Below, one piece after another: positions 33,682 to 43,457 of a stretch of 64,000 nucleotides of DNA. The notes under the pieces are model-generated. The model was given only the letters and a program-made list of their open reading frames with translations, had not been told where the DNA came from and did not search any database. The position numbers and the translations under genes were made by a program. The stretch is from Gammaproteobacteria bacterium 39-13 (lineage in GTDB: Bacteria; Pseudomonadota; Gammaproteobacteria; Berkiellales; Berkiellaceae). Numbering within the stretch: position 1 is the stretch's first letter; the number at the start of each line of letters is the position of its first letter. The stretch spans positions 1 to 64,000 of the forward strand of contig MKTN01000020.1 in assembly GCA_001898235.1 (NCBI GenBank), given 5' to 3'.

Positions 33682-33870
33682 ATGAAAAAAGATACGCTAA
33701 CTCGAAAAATTACTTTTCTCTTAATGATAAAAATCGTTTTATTGTTTTGTTTATGGAAACTTTCTTTTAATCATCCGCTTTCTCATGACTCTCGCAAAAA
33801 CGGCATTCTCACACTTTTTAATCTCAACAGTTACTCTGCCTTAAGTTTGGAGACTACGAATGATAGATGA
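33682..33870 (+). CDS. cydP: Small membrane protein upstream of cydA, CydP-like
   Basis: The 62-residue protein has one membrane helix (ITFLLMIKIVLLFCLWKLSF) followed by HPLSHD. Its place directly before cydA and its length fit CydP, the putative small cytochrome bd subunit found ahead of cydAB in several gammaproteobacteria. Its stop overlaps the cydA start by 11 bases, so translation is coupled. The family call relies on position plus general sequence pattern. Confidence 0.7.
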   Translation: MKKDTLTRKITFLLMIKIVLLFCLWKLSFNHPLSHDSRKNGILTLFNLNSYSALSLETTNDR

Positions 33871-35425
33871 ATCAGTCGTTGCGCTTTCTCGTTTTCAATT
33901 TGCTCTAACAGCGCTCTATCACTTTTTATTTGTGCCGCTTACTTTAGGGCTTGGATTTATCCTAGCCATTATGGAATCGGTCTATGTCTTAACAGGGAAA
34001 GAAATATATAAAGACATGACACGATTTTGGGGCAAACTATTTGGCATCAACTTTGCGATGGGCGTCGCAACTGGGATCACCATGGAGTTTCAGTTTGGCA
34101 CAAACTGGGCTTATTACTCTTATTTTGTCGGTGATATCTTTGGCGTTCCGCTTGCCATCGAAGGATTCATGGCCTTCTTCCTTGAATCGACTTTAATTGG
34201 CTTATTTTTCTTTGGTTGGGATAGATTAAGCAAAGCGCAGCATTTAGCCGTGACTTGGCTTGTGGCAATAGGAGCAAATTTATCCGCTTTGTGGATTCTA
34301 ATAGCCAATGCCTGGATGCAGCATCCGATTGGGGCGGAATTTAACTACGATACCATGCGCATGGAATTAGGAAGTTTTGCGGAGCTTTTTTATAATCCAG
34401 TTGCGCAAGTTAAATTTGTTCATACTGTTGCTGCCGGTTATGTGACAGGTTCAATTTTTGTCTTAGCCATCAGTGCCTATTATTTGTTAAGACACCGCGA
34501 TGTTCATTTTGCAAGGCGCTCTTTTGCCATTGCTTCAGGATTTGGTTTAGCCGCTATTTTATCAGCATTAGTGTTAGGCGATGCTAGCGGATATACCGTC
34601 GGCGAAGTTCAGAAAACCAAGCTTGCCGCAATAGAAGGGGAGTGGGAAACGCAAAAACCGCCTGCTTCTTTTACGCTCTTTGGGATCCCCAATGATAAAG
34701 AAAAGCGCATGGATTATGCCATCACTATCCCGGGCGTTTTAGGTATCATTGCGACCCATTCTACTAATGAACCTGTTATTGGCATCAATGATTTAGTGAA
34801 AAATCATGAACAGAAAATCCGTAATGGCATTCGTGCACAAAAAATGCTTGAAGAAATCAAAAGTAGTTCTGAGCGCGATCCTGCTGTGATAAAGGAATTT
34901 GACAGAATCAAAAGCGATTTAGGGTATGGGTTACTGCTAAAACGTTTTGTGCCTGATATTCAGCAAGCAACGGATGAAGATATACAAAAAGCAGCAGAAT
35001 ATACCATTCCCAAAGTCGCACCTTTATTTTGGACTTTCAGAATCATGGTGGGATTAGGATTTTTAATGTTGTTACTCTTTGTGTTTGCCTTTTATTACAA
35101 CATCAAAGGACATTTGCAACAACGTAGATGGCTATTGTGGTTTGCAATTATCAGCTTACCGTTTCCTTGGATTGCAGCAGAGTGTGGTTGGATAGTGGCT
35201 GAATATGGCCGGCAGCCTTGGGCAATTGGTGAAATTTTACCCACATTTGCCGGTGTTTCCACCGTTTCTTCAGCTCAAGTTTTAACCAGTATTGCAGGGT
35301 TTGCTTTGTTTTATACCCTACTTTTAGTGGCGGATGTCTATCTTATGATTAAATACGCTAAATTAGGCCCAAGCACTTTGGGAACAAAACGTTATCATTT
35401 TGAAAAACAGCTGATTCTTAAATAA
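33860..35425 (+). CDS. cydA: Cytochrome bd ubiquinol oxidase subunit I (copy 2)
   Basis: The 521-residue CydA has the same ligands and Q-loop as copy 1 (ALYHFLFVPLTLG, VKFVHTVAAGYVTG, DASGYTVGEVQKTKLAAIEG, GRQPWAIGEILPT). Overall the two proteins are highly similar, with an almost identical DNA block near 33965-34185. This copy lies in a plus-strand operon, cydP-cydA-cydB-cydX, without ompW. Having two complete bd oxidases in one locus suggests expression under different oxygen or stress conditions. Confidence 0.96.
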   Translation: MIDESVVALSRFQFALTALYHFLFVPLTLGLGFILAIMESVYVLTGKEIYKDMTRFWGKLFGINFAMGVATGITMEFQFGTNWAYYSYFVGDIFGVPLAIEGFMAFFLESTLIGLFFFGWDRLSKAQHLAVTWLVAIGANLSALWILIANAWMQHPIGAEFNYDTMRMELGSFAELFYNPVAQVKFVHTVAAGYVTGSIFVLAISAYYLLRHRDVHFARRSFAIASGFGLAAILSALVLGDASGYTVGEVQKTKLAAIEGEWETQKPPASFTLFGIPNDKEKRMDYAITIPGVLGIIATHSTNEPVIGINDLVKNHEQKIRNGIRAQKMLEEIKSSSERDPAVIKEFDRIKSDLGYGLLLKRFVPDIQQATDEDIQKAAEYTIPKVAPLFWTFRIMVGLGFLMLLLFVFAFYYNIKGHLQQRRWLLWFAIISLPFPWIAAECGWIVAEYGRQPWAIGEILPTFAGVSTVSSAQVLTSIAGFALFYTLLLVADVYLMIKYAKLGPSTLGTKRYHFEKQLILK

Positions 35426-35434
35426 GGAGTGATG

Positions 35435-36574
35435 ATGATATTTGACTACCTAACATTAAAGGTCATCTGGTGGTTTTTTATTTCTTCACTGTTTATTTGG
35501 TTTTTTCTCTTTGGTGGTAGAGATTTCGGTGCTTGTATCTTACTACCCTTTTTAGGCAAAACAGATGAAGAAAGACGTCTCATCATTAATAGTATTGGAC
35601 CAACTTGGGAAGGAAATCAGGTTTGGTTTGTCACGGCAGGCGGAGCGACTTTTGCTGCATGGCCAATGGTTTATGCAACAGCATTTTCAGGACTCTACTA
35701 TGCTTTAATATTAGTATTGTTCACGCTTATTTTACGCCCGCCAGGATTTGATTATCGCAGTAAATTGCCAAATACAGTTTGGCGTAAAACTTGGGATGGA
35801 TGTTTATTTTTAAGCGGATTTGTTCCCTCCCTTGTGTTTGGTGTAGGCCTAGGTAATTTGCTACTAGGTCTTCCTTTTCACTTTGATGACACTTTGCGTT
35901 CTCATTATGAGGGGACCTTTTTTCAATTATTAAATCCTTTTGCAGTTTTAGTAGGCCTTGCAGCTGTGATGATAATGACGCTTCATGGGGGCACATATCT
36001 GCAGAAGAAACTACCTAATGAGATGGCTCAAAGAGCAAAAAAATATAATGTACTGATGGGAATAGGTTTTATCACGCTATTTTTATTGTTGGGTATTTGG
36101 GTTGCATGGGGCGTGAATGGCTATCAGATCCAATCTATTGCAGATCTGCAAGGCAATTTGATCCCAACGGCTAAAGAAGTGGTGGTTGTTCCAAGAGCAT
36201 GGTTAAGCAATTACGAAAAGTATCATTGGCTTTGGGTTTGCCCTATTGTTACCGTAATAGCAGTTATCTTCGCAATGATAAGCTCAGCTAAACATTTAAC
36301 CAGTACAGCTATTGTTATGTCGTGTGTTGCTATTATTGGGGCGCTTTTGACAGCGAATGCGGCCATGTTTCCGTTTATCCTGCCCTCATCAACCCAGCCC
36401 AATCATAGTCTCACGTTGTGGGATTCTGTATCAAGCCACCTGACTCTTCAGCATATGTTTTGGGTTGCTATTATATTTTTACCTGTTGTCTTGGGATATA
36501 CCGCATGGGTATTTAGGGTCATGCGTGGAAAATTGGATAAAAACGAGATATTGGGTAAAGTAGAATCATATTAA
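35435..36574 (+). CDS. cydB: Cytochrome bd ubiquinol oxidase subunit II (copy 2)
   Basis: The 379-residue CydB has FLFGGRDFGACILLPF, NSIGPTWEGNQVWFV, RPPGFDYRSK and PSSTQPNHSLTLWDSVSS. I chose the third of three consecutive possible starts (GTG, ATG, ATG). It gives the best distance from AAGGAG and the same length and N terminus (M-I-x-DY-x-TLK) as copy 1. It forms the second bd oxidase with the cydA gene ending 9 bases upstream. Confidence 0.95.
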   Translation: MIFDYLTLKVIWWFFISSLFIWFFLFGGRDFGACILLPFLGKTDEERRLIINSIGPTWEGNQVWFVTAGGATFAAWPMVYATAFSGLYYALILVLFTLILRPPGFDYRSKLPNTVWRKTWDGCLFLSGFVPSLVFGVGLGNLLLGLPFHFDDTLRSHYEGTFFQLLNPFAVLVGLAAVMIMTLHGGTYLQKKLPNEMAQRAKKYNVLMGIGFITLFLLLGIWVAWGVNGYQIQSIADLQGNLIPTAKEVVVVPRAWLSNYEKYHWLWVCPIVTVIAVIFAMISSAKHLTSTAIVMSCVAIIGALLTANAAMFPFILPSSTQPNHSLTLWDSVSSHLTLQHMFWVAIIFLPVVLGYTAWVFRVMRGKLDKNEILGKVESY

Positions 36575-36585
36575 GGAAGACATAA

Positions 36586-36690
36586 ATGTGGTATTTTACT
36601 TGGATCTTAGGAGTGTTATTCGCTTGTGCATGTGGAATCATCAATGTTATCTGGTTAGAGCATGAAGATCTGCTTGAAGAAGATGAATAA
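36586..36690 (+). CDS. cydX: Cytochrome bd oxidase small subunit CydX (copy 2)
   Basis: A 34-residue protein beginning MWYFTWILGVLFACACGIIN, nearly identical to copy 1, with a short acidic tail (WLEHEDLLEEDE). It follows cydB by 11 bases with AAGGAAGACATAA as ribosome site and completes the second cyd operon. Confidence 0.94.
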   Translation: MWYFTWILGVLFACACGIINVIWLEHEDLLEEDE

Positions 36691-36739
36691 CAGTAGATGC
36701 ATTTTCATCTATTTAAGTTAGTAGATTAGGGAAGATTGT

Positions 36740-37393
36740 ATGTCGCAAACCAAAATGAAATTTGCTGCTAAAAAAGAAGCGATAACTGACCAAGATATTG
36801 AAAATATTATTACGAGTTTTGATCGCAAGACTTTTCGCAATTTATCTTATCTGACAATCAATTATGGCAGCATTACAGATACTCAGGTTGCTAAACTTGC
36901 GCCTCATTTGAGCACTGGAATGTTGCAACGCCTTAAGCTTTCTTTTAAAGAAATTAGCAGCGATTCAACTCAATTGATTTTGAAAAATGTGGCACAGAAT
37001 CCCAATTTATCTACAGTCAATATTAACTTGGGTGATAAGGCCTATGTTAAGAAAGATTTAGCCGCTTTCTTAGCACAAATTTCTGCTCCATCAGTAGAAA
37101 CACCTCCAACAGAAGTAGATTCTTTAATCGACAGTTTTGGTCAGTTTTTTACCGACGTTCAGAAAGATCTCAGCGATGCAAAAAATACTATCACTGGTGC
37201 GATTGAAGGATTTAAAGACACATTTGGCGATATCAATGACATTGGCAATAATGCACTCAATGCATTTAGTCATGCAAAAACACTTATGGCTTCTTGCCTA
37301 CCTAACCGTGACTACGCGGATGGAGCGGATAAAAGAGCGTCTGAATTTAATTCGTCACCCTCTCATCCAAAACCTAAATTAAAAACGGCTTAA
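36740..37393 (+). CDS. Unknown protein with LRR-like N-terminal segment
   Basis: The 217-residue protein has two or three units resembling RNase-inhibitor-type leucine-rich repeats (FRNLSYLTINYGSITDTQVA, LQRLKLSFKEISSDSTQLIL, PNLSTVNINLGD). A helical segment (about 130-180) and a polar tail rich in Ser, Pro and Lys follow. No signal peptide is visible. Eukaryote-like repeats in a small soluble protein are common among secreted effectors of Legionellales, but nothing here proves secretion. Its stop overlaps the convergent deformylase stop by four bases. Confidence 0.6.
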   Translation: MSQTKMKFAAKKEAITDQDIENIITSFDRKTFRNLSYLTINYGSITDTQVAKLAPHLSTGMLQRLKLSFKEISSDSTQLILKNVAQNPNLSTVNINLGDKAYVKKDLAAFLAQISAPSVETPPTEVDSLIDSFGQFFTDVQKDLSDAKNTITGAIEGFKDTFGDINDIGNNALNAFSHAKTLMASCLPNRDYADGADKRASEFNSSPSHPKPKLKTA

Positions 37394-37923
37394 CGAATAA
37401 GCCCAGCTTCTCGTAAAGCTGCAGTTACCCCGAGCGTTCGCATATTATCCATGCGTTCGGGGTACAATTTCCCTTCTAAGTGATCTATTTCATGTTGAAT
37501 AATGCGTGCTTCAAAACCTTGGTAGCGGTTTTGGAAAATTTTTCCTTGCTTATCTTGTGCTTCTACCTCAATCCATTCATGACGGGGTACAAGTCCTCGG
37601 ATTTCAGGCAAACTTAAGCAACCTTCATAGAGATAAACTTTTTCTTCACTGGCATGAATAATTTTAGGGTTCACCATTAAGGTGCGTGGAACGGGTGCTT
37701 GATCTGGATAACGTGCATTCATTTCAAATCCATATACCAAGACGCGTAAAGGTACATTAATTTGAGGGGCTGCTAATCCCACTCCTTGTCTTGCTTGCAT
37801 AGTAGCAAAAAGTTCTTCAATCAGTTGCTGTGCTTCAAGCGTACCAAACCAAGTTAAGGGAACGATTTTGGCTGGTTGTCGTAATTGTGGCGTACCAGCA
37901 ACAATAATATTTTTAATGCTCAT
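37390..37923 (-). CDS. def: Peptide deformylase
   Basis: The 177-residue enzyme has the three family motifs: GVGLAAPQI, EGCLSLPEIRG with metal-binding Cys102, and QHEIDHLEG with His144, Glu145 and His148. It removes the N-formyl group from nascent proteins. It is not next to fmt, so it could be a second deformylase rather than the housekeeping one. Confidence 0.95.
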   Translation of the reverse strand: MSIKNIIVAGTPQLRQPAKIVPLTWFGTLEAQQLIEELFATMQARQGVGLAAPQINVPLRVLVYGFEMNARYPDQAPVPRTLMVNPKIIHASEEKVYLYEGCLSLPEIRGLVPRHEWIEVEAQDKQGKIFQNRYQGFEARIIQHEIDHLEGKLYPERMDNMRTLGVTAALREAGLIR

Positions 37924-38039
37924 AACTTTTAATTCTTAGCAATGTTGACTTGTAACCACAATCATATCAAAAATAGCGCCTTAAACTAAGCTTGATAAAT
38001 TGTGCAAGTTTGCAGACTTTTATACATGGGGTAGTGAGC

Positions 38040-38600
38040 ATGTCGACATTAGGACCAAAGGGGATCGCATCGGCTTTTATCGATGTCGTTATTAGCGGTA
38101 AAGTTCAACAAGTGAAAATCCATCATAAAAAGATGATGGCACATTTTGCAACTTTATCTTTATCTGAAAAACAACAACGGCTAAAAGGGGTGCTCGCAGA
38201 GGCATTAAAATGGGCTGCTGCCAAAGGTTATCTTTGGATTGTGAAATTCTTAGTATTTAGACATAAAGATATTGTTTCACGCGAGATGAAAATTCAAGCT
38301 CTTCGCAAAGCAATTATTTACAGAGCAGATAACGTCAAGATCTTTTTGCTAGGACAGACAGAGCTTGAGATAGAGGGTATTTATAAAAACCCCAATTTTG
38401 GGGGAGGAGCAGAAAAGGGTAGTATTGCGCTTTTAAAAGAAAAGTATGATGAAAATGAAATAAGTCAAAACCACTCTAAATATTACTCGAGCGTATTTAT
38501 TCCCAATTTTGCAAATGTTTTGGAAAAAATGAAAGCGCTTAGTATCGATTCAAGTGCGCCTTCAGCACAGGCTAATGTTTATACTCCTAAAAATAAATAG
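38040..38600 (+). CDS. Small ankyrin-like protein of unknown function
   Basis: The 186-residue product starts at an ATG preceded by GGGGTAGTGAG; the longer frame starts with TTG 16 codons upstream. Residues around 58-110 look like ankyrin helices (ALKWAAAKGYLWIVKFLV, then a second weaker unit ALRKAIIYRADNVKIFLLG). The remainder is polar with a Ser/Ala-rich tail. It could be a small effector or a diverged ankyrin protein. Monocistronic. Confidence 0.6.
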   Translation: MSTLGPKGIASAFIDVVISGKVQQVKIHHKKMMAHFATLSLSEKQQRLKGVLAEALKWAAAKGYLWIVKFLVFRHKDIVSREMKIQALRKAIIYRADNVKIFLLGQTELEIEGIYKNPNFGGGAEKGSIALLKEKYDENEISQNHSKYYSSVFIPNFANVLEKMKALSIDSSAPSAQANVYTPKNK

Positions 38601-38601
38601 C

Positions 38602-39201
38602 TTACCCTACGGAATAAATTTGACCCGTTTGCAACCCTTCAACACTTTTACTGTAGGCAAGGGCTACGCGTGAAGCAGGTACAGGATGAAAACCATGAAA
38701 ACAATGACCAAAAGCTTGCATCGATTCTTCTAAAATAGTGGGACTGACCGCATTAATACGGATTGCGCGTGGCATTTCAATTGCTGCGCCAATCACAAAA
38801 CCGTTGATAGCAGAGTTTACCATGGAACCACTTGAGCCAAACTTAACAGGATCATGGCTTAGTATGCCACTGGTTAACGTGAAGGAACCGCTATCATTAA
38901 TATATTTCTTACCAATTAACACTAAGTTAACTTGTCCCATTAATTTATCTTTAAGCCCATAAAAATAATCCTCAGAGGTCATCGCAGAAAGTTCAGCAAA
39001 TTGGATTTTGCCGGTAGTTGCGATGACGGCATCAAATTCACCGATAGACTTATACATTTTTTCGATCGATGCTATATCGGTGATATCGACATGCACATCC
39101 CCATGTCGGTGGGCCGCAACTATCACACGATGGCGCAGTCCCATTTCTTTAGCTACCGCGCGGCCTATGGTGCCTGAACCTCCTACAATAATAACTTTCA
39201 T
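38602..39201 (-). CDS. Short-chain dehydrogenase/reductase family protein
   Basis: The 199-residue protein has the nucleotide-binding GGSGTIGRAVAKEM, a Rossmann fold, and IRINAVSPTILEES near the end. The canonical Tyr-x3-Lys catalytic pair is absent: the corresponding region reads GSSGSMVNSAINGF. That is typical of a short SDR subgroup (about 200 residues) rather than damage. Function and substrate are unknown. Confidence 0.85.
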   Translation of the reverse strand: MKVIIVGGSGTIGRAVAKEMGLRHRVIVAAHRHGDVHVDITDIASIEKMYKSIGEFDAVIATTGKIQFAELSAMTSEDYFYGLKDKLMGQVNLVLIGKKYINDSGSFTLTSGILSHDPVKFGSSGSMVNSAINGFVIGAAIEMPRAIRINAVSPTILEESMQAFGHCFHGFHPVPASRVALAYSKSVEGLQTGQIYSVG

Positions 39202-39219
39202 AAAACCGTTCCTATCTTA

Positions 39220-42200
39220 TCAATTTAATGTCACTGGTGATGGAAAGTGTTCTGGTTCTGGTGATTTCCCTTTTGCCTCTTTGCTGAGATCTTCAGCCAA
39301 CAGCATGTACATTGCTGGTACCACAAATAGGGTAAATAGCGTCCCAATAGAAAGTCCAGTTGCAATTACAAGTCCAATGTTGTAACGGCTTACTGCACCG
39401 GCACCGCTTGCTGTAATAAGTGGCACTACTCCAAGTACCATAGCCGCTGTTGTCATGAGAATAGGGCGTAAGCGGATCCCGCAGGACATTTCAATGGCTT
39501 CGAGTTTACTTTTACCTTCCAATTGAAGATCATTAGCAAATTGTACAATGAGGATCCCGTGCTTACTGATAAGTCCTATCAGGGTAATCAAACCTACTTC
39601 TGTATAAATATTTAATGTGGCGCCGCCAATACCTAAGCTGACAAAGATCATTGCACCACAGATCGACATCGGTACGGTAATAAGAACAATCAATGGATCG
39701 CGAAAGCTTTCAAATAAAGCAGCAAGCGTTAGGAAAATAATGATAAGGGCAAAAAAGAAGGTGACAACAAGCGCACTACCTTCTTGCACATATTGACGTG
39801 TGGGGCCCGCAGAATCTAGCGTATAACCTTGGGGCATAATTTCCTTGGCAGATTTTGTAAGAAAATCTAAGGCTTGTCCTGTCGTTATTCCTGGAAATAA
39901 AACTGCTGAAATAGTCGCAGAATTAAGTTGTTGAAAGTGGTTAATAGACTCTGGGACGACTGTTGTTTTAATGCTAGCGACTGTCGATAAGGGAACTGAA
40001 GTGCCATTGGCAGTCGTAATATAATAATCTAATATTTGGTCTGAATTTAAACGTTCAGTTCGCATCATCTGTGGGATTACTTGGTAAGAACGACCCGCCA
40101 TGCTGAAATAATTAACATAGTTTTGGCTTAAGCTTGACGCTAACACATTACCAATATCCTGCATAGTTAAGCCTAATTCTGAGGCTTTATCTCTATCTAA
40201 AACAATTGACGTTTGCGGTTTATCAAGCTTGAGATCCGAGTCAATGTACATGAACATACCGCTTGCTCGGCCTTTGTCTAATAAGGCAAGAGAGATTTCA
40301 TTTAACTCATCAAAACTTCCCGTTGTTTGCAATACAAATTGAATAGGTAAGCCACTGCTACCAGGAAGGGGGGGGAGCTGAAAGACGGCAGTATGTGCTC
40401 CTGCTATGCTATCAACAGCCGCTTGAACTAAAGGTTGAATTTGATCTGCTGTCCTTGTTCGTTCATCCCATGGTTTTAACACCATACCAGCAATTGCTGA
40501 ATTGAGACCGCTACTCCCATCCACTTGGAAGACATGATCGGTTTCTTTAAATTTTTCAAAGGCCTCGAAAACTTGGCGAGAATACAGTTGTGTTTGTTCT
40601 ATGCTTGCGTTCGCTGCTGTTGTTAATTGTGTAATAATAATACCTTGATCTTCCATTGGTGCTAGCTCTGATTTAGCAGTAGCATAAAGAAAGTAGTTAC
40701 TGGCCAAAATAATAGCTGCAAAGGCAAGCGTTACAGGCAGATAATGCAGTGATGCTTTGAGAAGCGTTTCATAACGTGTGCGTAACCATTCAAACTGTTT
40801 ATCAATAAAATGAACGAATCCACCGTCAGTGTTGGTGGAAACTTTCAAAAATTTTGAGCACATCATTGGAGACAAGGTTAATGCGACAATAGCTGAGATC
40901 CCGACGGAGCCCGCCAAAGTAAAAGCAAATTCTGTAAATAAGGCGCCTGTGAGGCCTCCCATGAATCCAATCGGCGCATAGACTGCAATGAGTACAACAG
41001 AAATTGCAATGATAGGATTGGCTAATTCTCTTGCCCCAAGAATGGCAGCATCTGAAGATGACATGCCTTCTTCCATATGACGGTAAACGTTTTCCACTAC
41101 GATAATAGCATCATCTACCACAAGCCCAATGGCGAGCACTAAGGCTAAAAGGGTAAGTAGGTTAATAGAATAATGTAGGGCCAACATAATAAAGAAGGCG
41201 CCAATCAGAGATAGTGGAATTGCAATCACTGGGATCATTACCGATCTGACTGATCCTAAAAAGAGGAAAATAACGACGGTCACAATAACAAGTGCTTCTA
41301 CGAGAGAGCGGATCACTTCGCGAATAGAGCTATCGACAAAAAGGGAAGAGTCATACACGATTTTAGCGTTTAATCCTTCGGGCAATTGTGCCTGGATATT
41401 AGGGAATTCCTTTTTGATACTGTTAAGTACAGTTAATAAGTTGGCCGATGGTGCTAATTTAATCCCGATATAAACGGCTTTGTCACCATCAAAACTGACC
41501 GAAGAATCATAATTTTGTGCACCTAAAGAGACGTTACCCACATCTTTTAGGCGGACAATAGCGCCATTTTCTGATTTTAGAATGAGGTTTTTAAATTCCT
41601 CTACAGTATGCAAACCTGTTTCGGAAATAAGGTTGACCACTACCATTTGTCCATCGGTACGACCTGCTGCGGAGATAAAATCATTATTATTAAGTGCATT
41701 GAATACATCTGCTGCCGTTAGGCTATAAGCCGATAGTTTGATGGGATCTAGCCAAGCACGTAGGGCAAAGATACGAGGGCCAAGGATTTCAGCGACTTGC
41801 ACGCCATCAATGGTTTGCAATTTGGGTTGGACGACTCGTGTAAGATAATCGGTGATATTATTTGTAGGTAACACATTGCTATTAAAACCAATATACATCG
41901 CATCAATCGTTTGACCAATAGTGATGTTCATGGTCGGTTGCTGGGCTTCTTTGGGCAATTGATTGATAACTGCATTTACTTTGGTGCTAATTTCTGTCAA
42001 AGCGCTGTCTGCACTGTAGTTCAATCGCAGATAAGCAGTGATGACGCTTTGTCCCAAGGTACTGGCCGAGGTCATATAGTCAATGCCATTTGCTTGTGCA
42101 ATAGAATTTTCTAATGGTGTGGAAATAAAACCGGCAATTAACGCAGGATCGGCGCCGGTATAAACTGTAGTGACAGTAATTACGGCATTTTCTGTATAAG

Positions 42201-42312
42201 GATATTGTAAAATTGGAAGCGCGCCAATCGAACGAAGGCCCAACACCAAGATCATTAAGCTAACGACGGTGGATAGTACAGGTTTTCGAATGAATATATC
42301 AGTAAATTGCAT
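39220..42312 (-). CDS. RND multidrug efflux permease (HAE1 family)
   Basis: The 1030-residue inner-membrane pump of the AcrB/MexF type begins MQFTDIFIRKPVLSTVVSLM. It has the proton-relay Asp pair in GLVVDDAIIVVEN in helix 4, two large periplasmic loops and the second-half GLISKHGILIVQFAND segment. It is the last gene of a three-gene operon (outer membrane factor, adaptor, pump). It should expel drugs or toxic metabolites using the proton gradient; the exact substrate is unknown. Confidence 0.95.
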   Translation of the reverse strand: MQFTDIFIRKPVLSTVVSLMILVLGLRSIGALPILQYPYTENAVITVTTVYTGADPALIAGFISTPLENSIAQANGIDYMTSASTLGQSVITAYLRLNYSADSALTEISTKVNAVINQLPKEAQQPTMNITIGQTIDAMYIGFNSNVLPTNNITDYLTRVVQPKLQTIDGVQVAEILGPRIFALRAWLDPIKLSAYSLTAADVFNALNNNDFISAAGRTDGQMVVVNLISETGLHTVEEFKNLILKSENGAIVRLKDVGNVSLGAQNYDSSVSFDGDKAVYIGIKLAPSANLLTVLNSIKKEFPNIQAQLPEGLNAKIVYDSSLFVDSSIREVIRSLVEALVIVTVVIFLFLGSVRSVMIPVIAIPLSLIGAFFIMLALHYSINLLTLLALVLAIGLVVDDAIIVVENVYRHMEEGMSSSDAAILGARELANPIIAISVVLIAVYAPIGFMGGLTGALFTEFAFTLAGSVGISAIVALTLSPMMCSKFLKVSTNTDGGFVHFIDKQFEWLRTRYETLLKASLHYLPVTLAFAAIILASNYFLYATAKSELAPMEDQGIIITQLTTAANASIEQTQLYSRQVFEAFEKFKETDHVFQVDGSSGLNSAIAGMVLKPWDERTRTADQIQPLVQAAVDSIAGAHTAVFQLPPLPGSSGLPIQFVLQTTGSFDELNEISLALLDKGRASGMFMYIDSDLKLDKPQTSIVLDRDKASELGLTMQDIGNVLASSLSQNYVNYFSMAGRSYQVIPQMMRTERLNSDQILDYYITTANGTSVPLSTVASIKTTVVPESINHFQQLNSATISAVLFPGITTGQALDFLTKSAKEIMPQGYTLDSAGPTRQYVQEGSALVVTFFFALIIIFLTLAALFESFRDPLIVLITVPMSICGAMIFVSLGIGGATLNIYTEVGLITLIGLISKHGILIVQFANDLQLEGKSKLEAIEMSCGIRLRPILMTTAAMVLGVVPLITASGAGAVSRYNIGLVIATGLSIGTLFTLFVVPAMYMLLAEDLSKEAKGKSPEPEHFPSPVTLN

Positions 42313-42323
42313 GAATAATCCTT

Positions 42324-43457
42324 CTATTCATCCAAAGGTTTGGGATCCGGGTTATTTTTAGGCATGACCGTGTTATTAATTTTGACATGACTGCCATTTT
42401 TGAGTTTGAGCTGACCTGCCACAACAACAATATCACCTTCGTTTATTCCTTTAGTAATAGCGACTTGATCACCCCGTGTACTGCCGACACTGACGAAAGT
42501 TTGAGTAACCGTTAGTATAGGCTCGCCTTTTTTATTTTTTCCTTGTTCTCTGACAATATACGCGATATCGCCGTAAGGGTTATAGCTGATGGCGGTTTGT
42601 GGCAAGGTCAAATAGTTTTGGGGTTTACCTGTTGTCACTTCAACGGTTGCAAACATACCAGGAAGTAAAAGTTGCTTAGAGTTGGCGACCGTTGCTTCAA
42701 CTTGCACGTTACGCGTTGCTGTATCGACAATAGGATTGATAGTGGTAATTTTTCCGGTAAATGTTTTGCCTGGGTAGGTATCGCACACAGCAGTAATAGT
42801 TTGTCCTACCCTGATATTCACCAGTTCTTGTTGCGGTAAATAGAAATCAATGTAAATTGGATCAAGAGTTTGTAAGGTAACGATTTTATCCCCGACATTG
42901 ACATATTGACCGGGGTTCACATAATTGATCCCTAATCGACCAGAAAAGGGTGCTGTGATATTTTTTTTGGCAACGGTTGCACGTTGTTGCTCTACCTGGG
43001 CAATTAAACTCTTAAGATTACCTGCATCATTATCTACGACTTGCTTGCTAACAGCTTGTACCGCATATTGAGCTTTGTCTCTTTCATAAGTGATCCTGGC
43101 AAGTTCTGCTGAAGCTTCTAGTGAATGCAATTGTGCAACCTCAGCGTCGTCATTAAGTTTAACTAGCTGCTGCCCTTGTTTCACATTGGCACCTGGTGTG
43201 AATTGAATCGTACGCACTAAACCTGCTAGTTCTGTGGTGACATCGACACCGCGAACAGCGCGAAGACTGCCAGCTGCCCTGATCCGATTTTGCCAAGCTT
43301 CAGGGGATGCTTTCATCGTGGAAACTGTGACCGTAGCGGAGGCTCCAGCCTCTGCCATATATTTTTTCATCATATAGGATTTGAAAAATTGATAACCAAA
43401 AATAAGTCCGAATAAGAGCCCGACGCCGATTAGCATAATGATCATTCGCCTAGCCAT
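42324..43457 (-). CDS. RND efflux periplasmic adaptor protein
   Basis: The 377-residue membrane-fusion protein has an N-terminal anchor (MIIMLIGVGLLFGLIFGYQF), a lipoyl-like half motif (LAGLVRTIQFTPGANVKQGQ and ITAPFSGRLGINYVNPGQYV), a short coiled-coil hairpin and a beta-barrel (VEATVANSKQLLLPGMF). It joins the RND pump to the outer membrane factor. Its first codons overlap the end of the upstream gene by eight bases. Confidence 0.95.
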   Translation of the reverse strand: MARRMIIMLIGVGLLFGLIFGYQFFKSYMMKKYMAEAGASATVTVSTMKASPEAWQNRIRAAGSLRAVRGVDVTTELAGLVRTIQFTPGANVKQGQQLVKLNDDAEVAQLHSLEASAELARITYERDKAQYAVQAVSKQVVDNDAGNLKSLIAQVEQQRATVAKKNITAPFSGRLGINYVNPGQYVNVGDKIVTLQTLDPIYIDFYLPQQELVNIRVGQTITAVCDTYPGKTFTGKITTINPIVDTATRNVQVEATVANSKQLLLPGMFATVEVTTGKPQNYLTLPQTAISYNPYGDIAYIVREQGKNKKGEPILTVTQTFVSVGSTRGDQVAITKGINEGDIVVVAGQLKLKNGSHVKINNTVMPKNNPDPKPLDE

